DNA from: Mnemiopsis leidyi
Lineage: Eukaryota; Ctenophora; Tentaculata; Lobata; Bolinopsidae
Assembly (NCBI GenBank): GCA_000226015.1
Contig: JH152692.1
Location: 318,755-378,987 of the forward strand
DNA: 60,233 nucleotides
Direction of reading: 5' to 3'
Position numbers and translations under genes: made by a program. Every line of letters starts with the position of its first letter. Position 1 is the stretch's first letter. The notes beneath the pieces were generated by a model. That model had not been told where the DNA came from. It saw only the letters and a list, made by a program, of their open reading frames with translations, and did not search any database. Positions 1 to 11,434 of this stretch are shown piece after piece.

Positions 1-220
1 GCGACTAGACATTGAGGAGATTCTTCAGTCTTGGCGTTGTTTTGGGACTGCAATAGTCGGGTATAACCTTGACAAGAGGGATAGGATCTAAGCAATTGCT
101 ATATCTTTAACGCCACCACAATCGCTCCTAGCGCACGTTTGATCTTATATCGTAGTTGCTGTAGAATTGAATCCACCAAAGACCTAACTATTACTAAGCA
201 GGCACGATTCTTGTTTAATC

Positions 221-300
221 TATAACTATAAATAACTGTAAATAACTATATATAACTATAAATAACTATGAATAACTGTAGTAACTTTAAATAACTGTAT
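221..300. repeat. AT-rich minisatellite
   Basis: Imperfect tandem copies of a roughly 10-12 bp unit based on AATAACTATA / AATAACTGTA run for about 80 bp. It overlaps no gene. Confidence 0.7.
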
Positions 301-859
301 TTAAACAGGGAATTGCAAAAAAGGCAATGTCTGTGTCTGGTCAATAAACAGGTAAACTATTCCTCAAACAAACTCTCATACTTCTTCCTATCCCTAGCAG
401 TTGGCACCATCCTCAACAAACATATATCTTTTATGCAATCTTATGTCTATCCCCATAAGTTAGAAACAGATTAGATAGTATTAGATAAATTCATCTGGTG
501 TCTACCTCTAAAGCAGCAGGACTTTTTTCAAGCAATCTGAACACATGGCCCAACATAGTCAATCTAGAAAGTTCAATAAGATCAGTAGGGGAATGACATT
601 ACATATACAATATACCTTTGTATTCTAAATTTTGTTTGGGTTATATTCAGGGTGCATATAAGGTGTCTTTAAACGGAGGTAATTAACCTCCTAGGCACAT
701 GTTTACAAGCTGCCTAAGACTGGAACCACACAATAAAATATACACGACTTGAGCTTCATAGACTTGAATACTGAATAGGTCTACTGTTTTCTGTTTTTTT
801 TTTCATCTTAAATCATCTTAAATCTATGGTATGAAAATGCAAAATATACAGGTCCTGGT

Positions 860-1090
860 CTCGTAGATGAAGAGGAAAGGGCCAACACTCTTAGCCCCAC
901 AGTAGTTGGAGCACTGTAGGTGGTGGTTTACCCAGATGGCGGGCTGTATCTCTCCTTCCATCTCCCTCTGGGCTTGCATTTTTACTAGTGAGCCAGCTGG
1001 CAGCAATGTTCCACCCATCACTCACCCCTCAACTTATAATGTTTGCATCCTGCCTGAAGTGGATGTGGATGTTCCCACTCGAAAGTGAGT
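860..1090 (-). repeat. Dispersed repeat, copy 1
   Basis: This stretch and 1650-1830 share a diverged block: a GGTGGTT(T/C)ACCCA core, then a TATCTC(T/C)CCTTCC core about 25 bp later. On the minus strand the two copies can be read as related peptides interrupted by stops (a shared GEPPTTE / GKPPPTV-like segment). A decayed mobile element is likely, but I cannot assign a family. Confidence 0.45.
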
Positions 1091-1261
1091 GGAAAAGTCC
1101 CAGAAAGGGCAGGCTTGCATGGTCGGCTAAAGGGTATGCAATAACCTATTATCTAAACCTTAAGTTTTATTTTTCAGCTCATAACCCTATTGAAATGTTC
1201 TTCTTCTTTTTCCATCAACGATTTATGGCCTCCAAATGATTTTTCTCACTGTATCCCCAGG

Positions 1262-1385
1262 GGACAACTCCTGCTAGCTGTACCCAAGGACTCCCCAAGT
1301 ATATAGTAAAAGCATAAAATTCATTGATCACTGCAACAGACCTCGGGAGTCTTGAAGCTGTTGCTACCAGCCAAGGGGACAAACC
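1262..1385 (-). repeat. Retroelement-tail-like fragment
   Basis: Shares an almost exact 19 bp core (CAACAGACCTCGGGAGTCT) and a nearby CTCCTGCTAGC string with 31675-31760. The second copy lies next to a retroelement RNase H remnant on the minus strand. The two are therefore probably 3' pieces of one non-LTR retrotransposon family. Confidence 0.5.
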
Positions 1386-1649
1386 ACTTTGGCTGAGGCT
1401 TGCTGAGCGGACAGCAACTTCCGTGCCAGGTATATCTGGGTTGTTGGTTAAAGGAAAAAGAGTATTTCCCCAGAATAATGAGGAGTATCCTTGATCCTAC
1501 GGGAGATGTCCTGATAAACAGGAAGGATTTCTGTTAAAGATGTAAATTCTAAAGAACATTGCTCGTGGGATTTTTTCCAACAAAACCTGTGACACCTATT
1601 AGCTATGTAGGACGAATGCTACCCAGGTGAACGTTCCAGGGGTCAAATG

Positions 1650-1830
1650 CTGTCTGTCACAGCTGGTTCTTGTGGCCATCCTCCTCAGCCACACAGATGA
1701 GAAAGCTCTGTCGTTGGTGGTTCACCCATATAGCTTAGTATCTCCCCTTCCTTCTCCGTTGATGTTGCATTGTTGCTGTTGTGTCAAACCCTTACCTATC
1801 ACTTAGACACCCTCGAACACTCCAATATTT
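1650..1830 (-). repeat. Dispersed repeat, copy 2
   Basis: Second, more degraded copy of the block at 860-1090, in the same orientation. The two copies flank the retroelement-tail match at 1262-1385, so all three may be parts of one broken element. Confidence 0.4.
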
Positions 1831-2350
1831 GATACCACACACTGTTTTTTTTCAGTGAGAGGCAGAGGCTCAAGGCTGAGATGAGCTTTTTGAGAGTCCC
1901 TTGGCATCTCAGCTGAAACTTACCGAAGGACTGTCAAGGGTAGAATGGTCCTTGCCAATTGTATTGTCTGGCCATTGTTCTGTGGACGGTAATGTCTTAA
2001 TTACCGTAATAACATTAATCCCACGTATGCATAGGTGCACAATATCAAAGATGTGATGAAGAAATTAACGAAAAATAGATATTTGTGATGACTTATCAAT
2101 CTCTGTACAAGCAATATCTGAGGATGGGTAGTTGCTATAAATACAGCACAAGAAAACCATGCGCCTGGGATCTTATAAGAAAATCGTTTTTCATGTCAGA
2201 TTGGCGAGAAGTTGGAAATGATCGTTCTTAAGCAGTTAGTAGGCTATCAACCACCAAAGATACTTAAAGTAAAATTGTTGTTGGGATCCATTTAAAAAAT
2301 AAAAAATTAGGCAGCGTCTAGCTAAGATTGACAAAATGAAATTAAAAATT

Positions 2351-3384
2351 ATATCCGTCTATAACACTCAAACGAAATTGTAGGTTGATAACCTACTGTC
2401 GCGGCCATCACGCGCTGTCACGCATTTCTGGCCTGGCGACATGAATTTCGACGAAATTCTAGACGCGCATCGCCCGTTGAAAACGAAACGATCTAGTTCA
2501 GCAAAAATTGGACTGCGACAGTTAAATAGGGTACATAATATAGTATAACCATGGCTTAACGGACCATGCTCTCCAAAAATTACTAGTACTTTACGTCGAG
2601 GTGTCATGTTACCCGACTTGCGCGCGGCCAGCAGCTTGCGTGCTGCATGCTTTCCTGTTGTCTGACTTTATCCGACCCTCATTCGAAGCGAATATGGAAT
2701 AGAACGGGAATAAAATGACGCGACGGGAGGGTGCGCGCTGCTGTACAAACAGCGTGAGACAAATGATTCTTTCATTGTGCATTAACGATATTATGTCCGT
2801 ATTTGGTATTGTACGGCAGCGCGCTTGTCTGACACTCATTCGAAGCAAATAGAGGGGAATAAAATGACAGGAGGGTGCGCGCTGCCGAACAACAGCGCGC
2901 ACGCTTCTTACGTCTTATTCTCCATTGCATTGTGCATATTCGCTTCGAATTCACCTAACACTAACCAGGTGTTAACAGTTAAGCCGTGCGCCGAGGCTGA
3001 GCTATACGCAGCACCTCTGATGGCGCGCGCATAAGGGTTAACGCAAAAGGGTTAACGGGCGATGCGCGTCTAGAATTTTTAAAATGCGTGAGATGCGCGT
3101 GACGGCCGCGGCAGTAGGTTATCAGCCTACAAGCAAAAGGGCTCTGGTAACAAGTAAGCAGCTCAGCATTGCCTTGCGGCCCATTTTCGCTGCCGCGCCG
3201 CGCGCGCTGCCGCAGGTCAGGCAACGTCTGACAAGCTCAGCAAGCTTCGAATTGACGAGATTATACCCGTCTACCGTTCTAGAAACGAAACGTTCAGCTA
3301 TAGCTTAACTTTGAGCTGCGAGAGTTGGGCATCACTGCGACAAGCTTCGAATGAGGGTTAGACACGCGATTGGTAGACGGATAT
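2351..3384. mobile_element. CpG-rich compound repeat with short inverted ends
   Basis: The block begins with ATATCCGTCTA and ends with its exact reverse complement (3374-3384). Its interior is far richer in G+C and CpG than the flanks. Inside are a duplicated segment (about 2676-2760 and 2833-2905, both with CTCATTCGAAGC, GGGAATAAAATGAC and GGGTGCGCGCTGC) and a second duplicated block (about 2475-2525 and 3283-3345, AAACGAAACG plus GTTCAGC plus CTGCGACA). No transposase frame is visible. A non-autonomous DNA transposon is the simplest reading. The 11 bp ends alone are weak proof, and I could not define a target-site duplication. Confidence 0.4.
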
Positions 3385-4617
3385 TCTCTCGTAGAATTAG
3401 AAAAGAGAAAATAATACGACCATTTGTTAACAATAACATAATCTTGTCAATTTCATTACTAACAAACCATTTTAAAGGGTATAATATCTGGAATTTGCAA
3501 TGGTAAACCATTACGGACCAATATGATTATGCAAAATCAACAATTACAGTTAATGTTGAGTGAATGCAGTACAATAGGCTCGAGAGTTTTACTTGACTAC
3601 TTGACGAGTGTCATAATTACTATTAGCTGAAGCTCCACGAAATATTTGGTTACTATTTCGATGATCTGATCATATTAGAAATGGACAAAATAGCATAAAA
3701 TTAAAATAGTTTATCGGATTATTTATAAATTGATTCAACTTTTGATGTTAACCTTTTTATTCCCGACTTAAATGTTAAAAATATTCACAATTGAAGGTGT
3801 GTACGTTAAATCTATACAAAATAATATTAAATTTGAAAGTAGAGTACCAAGCACATCCCAATACGCTCAATTTACAGTTACAATCCTGATACGATTTCGG
3901 TACAAAATATGACTTCTTTCAAAATATAAAAAAATGCCCATTCTACCTCAGTCAAATATCTTAAAACTATTATAATTTAAACTCTTAATATCAATATGTT
4001 GCTATATTATTTGTCATCCATGAAAACTAATCCGTTGAGAACAAAGTATACAGTGAATTTACCGGTCAAAACACTCAGACACAGACTTTTAGTTGAAACC
4101 GAAAAACTTTGAACCGATAAGTTAGACACGGCACTATGGTAGGCTACTACTACATGACATATGCTGGGGTCATTCATAAGTTTTCGTTTACTCGAAATAT
4201 AGAATTCATACAAAACCAACGATCCCGATCCACTGAATACAGTGAAAAATAATCAAATTTAAAGAGTCAACTAATACTACATAGTAAAGTAATTGGTTAA
4301 TAGTAGCGGTCTCAACCATTTACCAGTAAATAATAGATTAAAATTATAAAGAAGGAACGAGCTTTAGAACAAGCTTACGAATATAGAATTTAGTCTTGAA
4401 CGCTTAAAATTTCTGACGTTCAATTTAGTGTGGCCTAATAGTAATAAATGCTTTAAAATAAAAAAGATTCCTTTACCAGTTGACAATTGAAATGCAAAAT
4501 TTGAAGCAAGGTTAATTCTAAAAGTTTTACTCTAAGTCTAAAGCTCTAATTGTAATTTAGTTCAATACTAACCAGGATCTAAATTTGACCCTTTTGCTGA
4601 GAAGTCAGCGATCACGT

Positions 4618-5813
4618 CTAAATATAGAGAGGATGCCAGCACTTGTTGGTCAGCTTCTTTCTGCACTGGGGACACTGCCTAGTAGACTTAAACACCTGCT
4701 CTATACAGAAACTACAGAACACGTGACCGCACTTAGTTGAGACCAGGTTTCTGCTCGACGCTTGGATCTGCAGGGTGGTCCTCGTGTCAGGTTCAATGTT
4801 TATTGTTACAGTAAACACTAAACAGTTCATGCGCATACAATTTATTAAAGCCCTTTATAATAATTTCTATTTTCTGAGCGTTATTTTAGTCAAGTTCAAC
4901 ATCTGTACATACTAGAGTCGAACGTTTGTCCAGTTAGACTCTAGTACAGACAACTTCACCACAAATCCGGTGGCCTGTCAACGTGATTGAGCACCACATT
5001 AATTATTATTAATTGCTTGGAAACTCCCAATTTTGTGGTGAAGTTGTCGGTCACCCGACAATTTTAGACAATTCACATTCTCACCTGAGCCTTGCTGTCG
5101 AGACAAACAGTTATACATCTCACCTGAGCCTTGCTGTCGAGACAAACAGTTATACATCTCACCTGAGCCTTGCTGTCGAGACAAACAGTTATACATCTCA
5201 CCTGAGCCTTGCTGTCGAGACAAACAGTTATACATCTCACCTGAGCCTTGCTGTCGAGACAAACAGTTATACATCTAACCTGAGCCTTGCTGTCGAGACA
5301 AACAGGGCAAGTCAGAGGGTTTGGATCTGTCTCCACCACGTTGGGTACAGTTTCAGGTAGATTATCTAGGGAGGGGCCGGAGGGAGGAGGGAAGGGTGGA
5401 GCAGGGACCCGTCCTGTGAGAATGCGGGCTTGATAAGATGCCTGGTGGGCGGCCTGGTACGGCAAACGGTTCTGTTGTGCATTTCTTTGTTGGTTACCCG
5501 CCCTGAGAAATGGAATAGGTTACTGTTATAATTATGGCAATCTCGTCAATCAATTGTTTGGCAATTTAATATTTTCACGATTAGAGTCAGTGGTGAGATT
5601 GAGATAGCAAAGTATAGGCTGTTTACACTTTACCTGGCGGGTCTGTCGTCAGTGATAACAGGTCCAGTGTTGATGGGAGGGGCTCGAACAGCTACGGGTC
5701 GAACAGGTACAGGTCGAGCAGGGGGCGGAGCAGCGGGCCGGACCGGAGCAGGAGGGGGTCGCACCCCCGGCGTATTGGCTTGTCCTCCAGCAGCTGTCGC
5801 TAGCATTCCAAAC
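4618..5813 (-). CDS. RNF4-like RING finger E3 ligase (5' end not found)
   Basis: Three exons join in phase on the minus strand: 5634-5813, 5280-5502 and 4618-4767 (stop TAG at 4618). The C-terminus matches RNF4: CPVC, exactly 18 residues, then CGHVFC, CPQC and a final HPLYI, where human RNF4 ends HPIYI. RNF4 is a SUMO-targeted ubiquitin ligase that marks poly-SUMOylated nuclear proteins for degradation. Upstream of the RING is a Pro/Arg/Ala-rich stretch and a Gln/Asn/Ala-rich stretch. No SUMO-interaction motifs are visible in these exons. Exon 5634-5813 begins in mid-codon after a good acceptor, with an ATG two codons in, so a further 5' exon probably exists but was not located. The donor of exon 5280-5502 lies in a sixfold tandem repeat (5081-5305). 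Family is clear; identity as true RNF4 is less so. Confidence 0.82.
5081..5305 (-). repeat. 39-bp tandem repeat spanning a splice donor
   Basis: Six near-identical 39 bp copies. Read on the minus strand, each carries TGTCTCGACAG|CAAGGCTCAG|GTGAGATG, that is an acceptor-like site, ten bases of coding sequence and a donor. The copy nearest the upstream exon is CAG|GTTAGA; the other five have the stronger CAG|GTGAGA. Thirteen codons per unit, with no stop in the RING frame. Confidence 0.95.
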
Positions 5814-8678
5814 CTGGGGGAGGTAGGTGGGTTAGGGTATTTGCGAGGGTCGGTGGTCAGTTGTTTTGCTATAGCAGTTTCTAAATATAGCCCTTTTTAT
5901 GTGGGAGTGACAGGTTTAGGGTTTTAATGCTTTGGAATGAAAATGAAAATGATAATTATCGAATGTTGTGAGCATGCTGTAATGCTCATTAATATTAAAC
6001 TATCGGAGTAGCTTGTGAGCTCTATTGCACTCTATATTCCTTCCGTTTTACATCTTTTATTTGGATTGTAAAGTTGTAAGATACGTTTTGTGATTGTTCT
6101 GCTTTCAATAGGGCTACTACAATTCCGTAGAATTATCCTCCTAAAAGCAACATTGGGAGCGGATGTACAGCACACTACACACTATAAACTGTGTGATGGT
6201 ACAACAGATGAGCAGGAACAATGTTGTGGAGACGTTGGTAGCAGGGCTACCGGAAATGCCGAGTTTCTATAAATATGACATCACACAATCGGCCAGGGCA
6301 AGAAGAGAGTGAGAGTTCTCGGCAACTCTTAGCTCCAGACGACAGGATATTAATCTTTCTGCAGTGCACACTTTATATATAGAGCAAGTATGTACATTGC
6401 TCGCTCCGCCACTAACCGCTCACTTACTTGGCACGTGAGAGGAAATAACTTTGCGGGGGGTCACGTGTTCCATAAAAGCGGACCAATGGCAAGGCTGGAT
6501 GCAGTACACTTGTGCCATCCAATGATTGTGGAACCCAAGTGCTGCCTGGAGACGTGGTAAGTCGTTGGCACGCAAGGCGCTGGACAGGGTGTAGCTTACA
6601 TTGACGGGCCGTGTATACTAGTAACGCTTATACTTGACACAGCTCCCTTGTTGTTTGGGTTTGGTCTGATGTGAATACTTTTGTACTCTTATTTGCCATT
6701 TTAACGATTGTTAGACAAAACTATCCATTGATCGACTTTAAGCTAGAAGAAACCCTGATCCTAATTATTAAAATCTTCTTTTTCGACTGTTCTATTTATA
6801 GACCGTGCCAGAAGTTTGAGTTAGTAGTGGTCGGTAAGCCTTGGTTCATGGACAATAATCTTTACACAAAGTAATAAAATATTTATCAGATAGAAAGAGA
6901 TCAGCCACAGGGCGACACCGTGTACACAAGCATCAGCCGAATCATGACAGGTCAGTGCCTATCACTTGATATGTGTTTTACATCAAATTGTTTCTTGTGT
7001 CATTGTTGTACTTGTTGAGCAGGAAATTTCTACTTTTTTTGTCTACCTGTGGGTCGTGAGTCGGATTACTTCAAATTTTCAATAAAGGGAGGCGAAAATA
7101 CATTTGAGTATTTCGAGCCTTGACTGTTAGTTAATTTCACTGTACGTGGGAATAGATCGACCAGTATGAGATTATTGATTCCCAGCTGCCCTTCTTCTCA
7201 AGAAATTATTTATTAAGATGCGATACTGAGGTAAACTATATTTCCCTGGACTATCTACCTAAAATACAAGTAAGAATATCAATGATCCAGGATGCCATGG
7301 AATCGGAAACAAATTAACCGACAGCTAGACTGTTTCCCCATCTTATTTGAACCAAGAATTAAGTAGTGTGAGGTATTGAATTGGCGTCTAAGCTGATTAT
7401 CAAGGAACAGAACCTAGGAGGCCTGGTGAAATTCTGAGAAGTCAGAATGCTCCTGAAGGTACATAAACCGGAGCTAACCCGCCTGTAATTTCATTTTATC
7501 GACCCAGAGCTACGTTCTCGACTCAGCATGTATAATTCACTCTTGTCACTCGCTTTGACGAGAGGTTTAATTTTCGCTGGACAGTAGTTTACCCCTCTCG
7601 CATGGCCCTCAATGTTACTCGTTCTCATTACTTCCGTATCCGTGACAATACTATCGTTTATATCTCCAATTTTCTTCAATCAGTTGTGCTAGCAATATCC
7701 TGAATATCCATGTCACGTCAGACAGCTCGGGTCATTATCGGCGGATTTAAAAGTCAGCGCAGTGCGGGCATTTGCAGCTTAAATATCTCGCCTTAGAAGT
7801 TAGAACTTAGAAAATAGCAAAAATTTCTTCTGTTTTGCGGTTAATTTCCGCCTATGTTATTAGTAAATGTACCGGAGGTCTTGTGTACGATCTATGTAAG
7901 ATTGATCCAAAAAATTCGATCAATATTCGATGAGTTGAATTTCATCGTGTACATAATTGACTCATCAAATACATCGTGCCGTCGTCCAAATATATTTAAG
8001 ATTTGTTATTTTCCACCGGCTCATTGGTTTTCCTCGTCCAAGTTCCCGCTATTTAGATAGCTCGTCTGACTCTAATTATACAGCACTATTAGTACTTCCT
8101 TGCCGGCACGTTCTTGATACTTTTATACTTCCCCAACTCTATAATCTGCCGCACAAGATCCTATCTCATCAGAAATAACCGCCATAGTTAGCTCACACAC
8201 GAGGAGGCAGTATTGCAGCCGACTACATCGTTACTAGACTAACCTCAGCAACCGACTTTACTCCACTTCCGCGTCACAGCAAGACGTAACTCCAAATATG
8301 GTCATGCCCAGTCACGTGACGTTCACGTCTCAGTGTAGTTTATAAAATGGTTCAGTATGGAATGTTTGCAAGGGTGAGTAAATGTTGTGGCAGGTGCAGG
8401 GGCACGGCTATTTTTACACGTACAAGGATATGAGCAGTCTATAGTGGATTTATATTTAGTTCACTCTGTGTGCTGATGAGCTATTAAGACAAGCAGACAG
8501 TTTAGTGTTTAGTTAACCTGATGAACTGACTCTAGCGTCGTTGTCATTATATCATTGTAGACCGAGCTTTCTGTTTTGTTTATCTGACAGCATAAATAAC
8601 TTTCCTTCATTTTCGGGCGCGTTTCAGTCGTTCTGGGAAGTCGTATTCTCGACATTGATCCTGAATTCTGTGATAATT
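5814..8678. other. Intergenic
   Basis: No supported gene. Two CACGTG E-boxes at about 6433 and 6465, followed by ATAAAAG at 6473, and a further CACGTG at about 8316 just before TTTATAAAATGG (8339-8350), look promoter-like. The second cluster would suit the candidate secreted-protein gene at 8679. Missing 5' exons of the RNF4-like gene could also lie here. Confidence 0.4.
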
Positions 8679-8993
8679 ATGGATTCCCAGCTATTTAAAG
8701 TTGTCCTAAGTACCTTGTTTATATCCGGGATTGTTAATACAGCCTTAAAGTTTGATATAAAAAGTAGGTGAGAGAAGAACGGAATTCCTTCACACATGAA
8801 ATAAGAGATGAGATTTCATTTTACAGTGGCCTTTAGATCTTTCAACTTCAGGCATAAATACCAATTCCGAGGGAAGTCCCATAATGTTTCTAAATCATTA
8901 CCAGAACTTGGGGTAGGAAGTTGCAAATTCTTCTCTTGGCATACCAAAGTACCATACAACATACCAGAGAATTTCAAAAACCTGTCATTATAG
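8679..8993 (+). CDS. Candidate small secreted protein, two exons
   Basis: Exon 8679-8763 and exon 8827-8993 join in phase 1 across a 63 bp GT-AG intron (AAA|GTAGGTG ... TTTTACAG|TG), giving 83 residues. The N-terminus has the shape of a signal peptide: MDSQLFK, a hydrophobic core VVLSTLFISGIV, then NTA as a possible cleavage site. The rest is basic and aromatic, with one Cys and no recognisable domain. A TATA-like TTTATAAAATGG lies about 330 bp upstream. An in-frame upstream Met at 8541 is possible. I recognise no family. A chance splice model cannot be excluded without transcripts. Confidence 0.35.
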
Positions 8994-11434
8994 GCGAGAA
9001 GTTATGCCTTCAATCACTGGCTAGGCAATCTTTATTTGGTTGATGTGAGCAGTTTAGTTGTATTTTAGTCACAAAAATATTTTCTGATTCTAATACTGAA
9101 GCAATACGTCACTCATCAGAATTTCTGCTGTACTATGAGACAATTTTGGCAATTAATTAAAACCGGTACAATTTGTTTAGCCAATCACCACTAGTAATAG
9201 CAGGAAGCCATTTAACAACCCTAATTTCAATCTCAATTATGAGCTAATTGCACTATTCACACCATGAGTACTTTGGATAAAAAACTCTGCAACTTTTGAA
9301 AACTATGTCCACCGAACAATAGCAACTGTCTGACCCCAGATGAAATCATGCCGGTATTGCTAACAGGGCCACCCAACATTGGACTGGGAATGGTCAATGG
9401 TCATTAACCGTGTAGCTATCTGCTATTCCTGGCATCACTGCTGTCCTATCATGTGATCATGCCGAACTGGAGCAGAATGCCCTGTCCTGGCTGCTCGAAA
9501 GACACAGTTAAAAATACCACGACAAGCTTTTCCGGCGTGCAAAGCGCGAGCTCCTCCTTCTCCTGCTGCAGCAGTGCAGCCTCCGCAAACCCAGTAATTT
9601 GGGAGAGATATTTTTAGACTTTTTTAATGAACCGAGCTAAGCTGAAATTCTCGTCAAGTTGTTATCGTTTTCTGAGCAGCACGAGTTGGTCCTGTTTTCC
9701 ATTTCTTTAATTTAGGCAGCTGTCAGAACTTTTCGTATTCTTTAAAATACCGAAAGCACTCTACTTATCTAGACTCATGGCTATATTTCACTGACCTACA
9801 CAATCAAAGTATTAAGTATTAAGTATCAAGGTTGTCCAGGGGAGGGCTGGCGCTATAATTGCTACATCCGTAGTCGAGTATAAGACTGGCAGTTGGCGGC
9901 TAGAGTGTAGCCATACAACTACAAAACATGTCCTATTATGGTGCCTGGCATGTCAGTCTTAACACCAAATATAAGCCAGAAAGTCAGCCAGAAAGTCAGC
10001 CAAAAGTATCTTCTAGATTTAAAATATCGATCAAAGTCTGGCATTGTAGTCTAAATTTTTAGGGTGCAGATTTATTATTATTGGTCGGAATTTCATGATT
10101 TTATTGTGGTTGTCTAAAGGGTACGCAGTACATTTAAAATCTAAAGGGCGTTATCTAGTTTGCAGCGTTGAAGTTTCTTACAGTGGTATCACAGCAACTA
10201 AGTTAACTTCAGAGTCGTATCTGTCTCATTAAAACAGGGAATTCGCGGCACAACGTCTCAGAAATCCTCACGTGTAATAACGCACATGCGATTTGGAAGT
10301 CAAGGCATGTAAAGTAAACATTTGGTTAACCGCGCCATCCCATATAACAATACAAAAATAATTCCTATTTTGATCAATATTGTCAAACTTGCTTAGCCAG
10401 CAGAGAGGACATGCGGCTAAGTGTTAATTTTCTACTGGAGTTCTACCAAATTACCGCTCGGCCGAAGGGGTTAGATCAACTGTAAACGCTGTCGTCGCTG
10501 AACGTCGCGAGGTCAGGTGTGCTACCGTGTTTTTAATTGGTAACCGGCTGGAATCATCCCTCAAACTACTGTTGCGGGGAGGCGTCACTACAACCCGGCT
10601 AAAGAATAGTGTACCATTTGGTTGATACCCTTGAAATCAACGTTGTTTCCGTTACAGTTACGTCACGTCTCAGTGTTGTACCACCAGTACATAGCAAGAG
10701 TTTATAGTATGTCTCACATGGTTAACTCTGCTGCAGTTATAGCTAGATTTCAGAGTTCAGACAGCCCCATTCTTGCACGTGCACAGCGGCAGGAACCTAG
10801 CCAAATTAGAGTTAAATTTAGTGGACCTTAGCGTTGTTTCTTGTTGTCTCCCACAACTCACAAAACATAATAATGCAGCTAAATTAGCCGCGATATTATA
10901 AATAATAATTCTCGTCTAAATAAAGATTGTTTCACCCAGGTTACAGTGCCATGATGTAGTGATATTAGTAGTGAGCTATAGTGACCCACAAGGGAGTTTA
11001 GCAGTGCATTATCGCCTAGTTTAGAGTCGGACCGTGTTAATGTAGATTTAATCTACTGATCAGACAAGAATTATATTTTAGGTGCACCCGGCCGTCCCTG
11101 CTTCGGTAATAAGTGTCTGTCGTTTCAGCTGTTTTGATTAGGACAATGCTCCTTCGTTCGGATGACAATCTTATTGTCATATTGGTCTTATATGTTGTTT
11201 TGTTTTATTCTGCAAGGAGAACATAAGTTTAAACATTTCGGATAGTAGATATACTTGTTTGAAGACAACATTGAGTTTGTTTGAAGACAACATTGAGTAA
11301 TGTACTACATAATATATGTATCAATCGCCTAAATTGAGCCTGAAAATCGCTAATAATCTGGAATATTCCAGATATGAGCTAGAACGGTCATGTTAATTTG
11401 TTGCTAACCAACAATCACATATCTAGAGACGATA
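8994..11434. other. Intergenic
   Basis: I see no gene. It contains a 22 bp direct duplication (11254-11297, GTTTGAAGACAACATTGAG core) and ordinary AT-rich DNA. Regulatory sequence for the GPCR gene that follows should lie here, but no element stands out. Confidence 0.5.

Larger units (their letters stand above)
1..4617. other. Gene-poor, repeat-rich left flank
   Basis: I see no convincing gene here. Short open frames exist, but none resembles a known family or joins to neighbours by phased splice sites. The stretch holds an AT-rich minisatellite (221-300), two diverged copies of a dispersed repeat (about 860-1090 and 1650-1830), a short retroelement-tail match (1262-1385), and a CpG-rich compound repeat (2351-3384). 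From 3400 to 4600 the DNA is AT-rich with no visible structure. Confidence 0.6.

Noticed and set aside
5013-5360. Plus-strand frame of 115 residues with six repeated peptides
   Set aside because: Antisense shadow of the 39 bp repeat. The minus strand carries the RNF4-like exon and a conserved RING.
7491-7679. 62-residue minus-strand frame as a missing 5' exon of the RNF4-like gene
   Set aside because: No SIM or family similarity, and no donor in the phase needed to join the exon at 5813.
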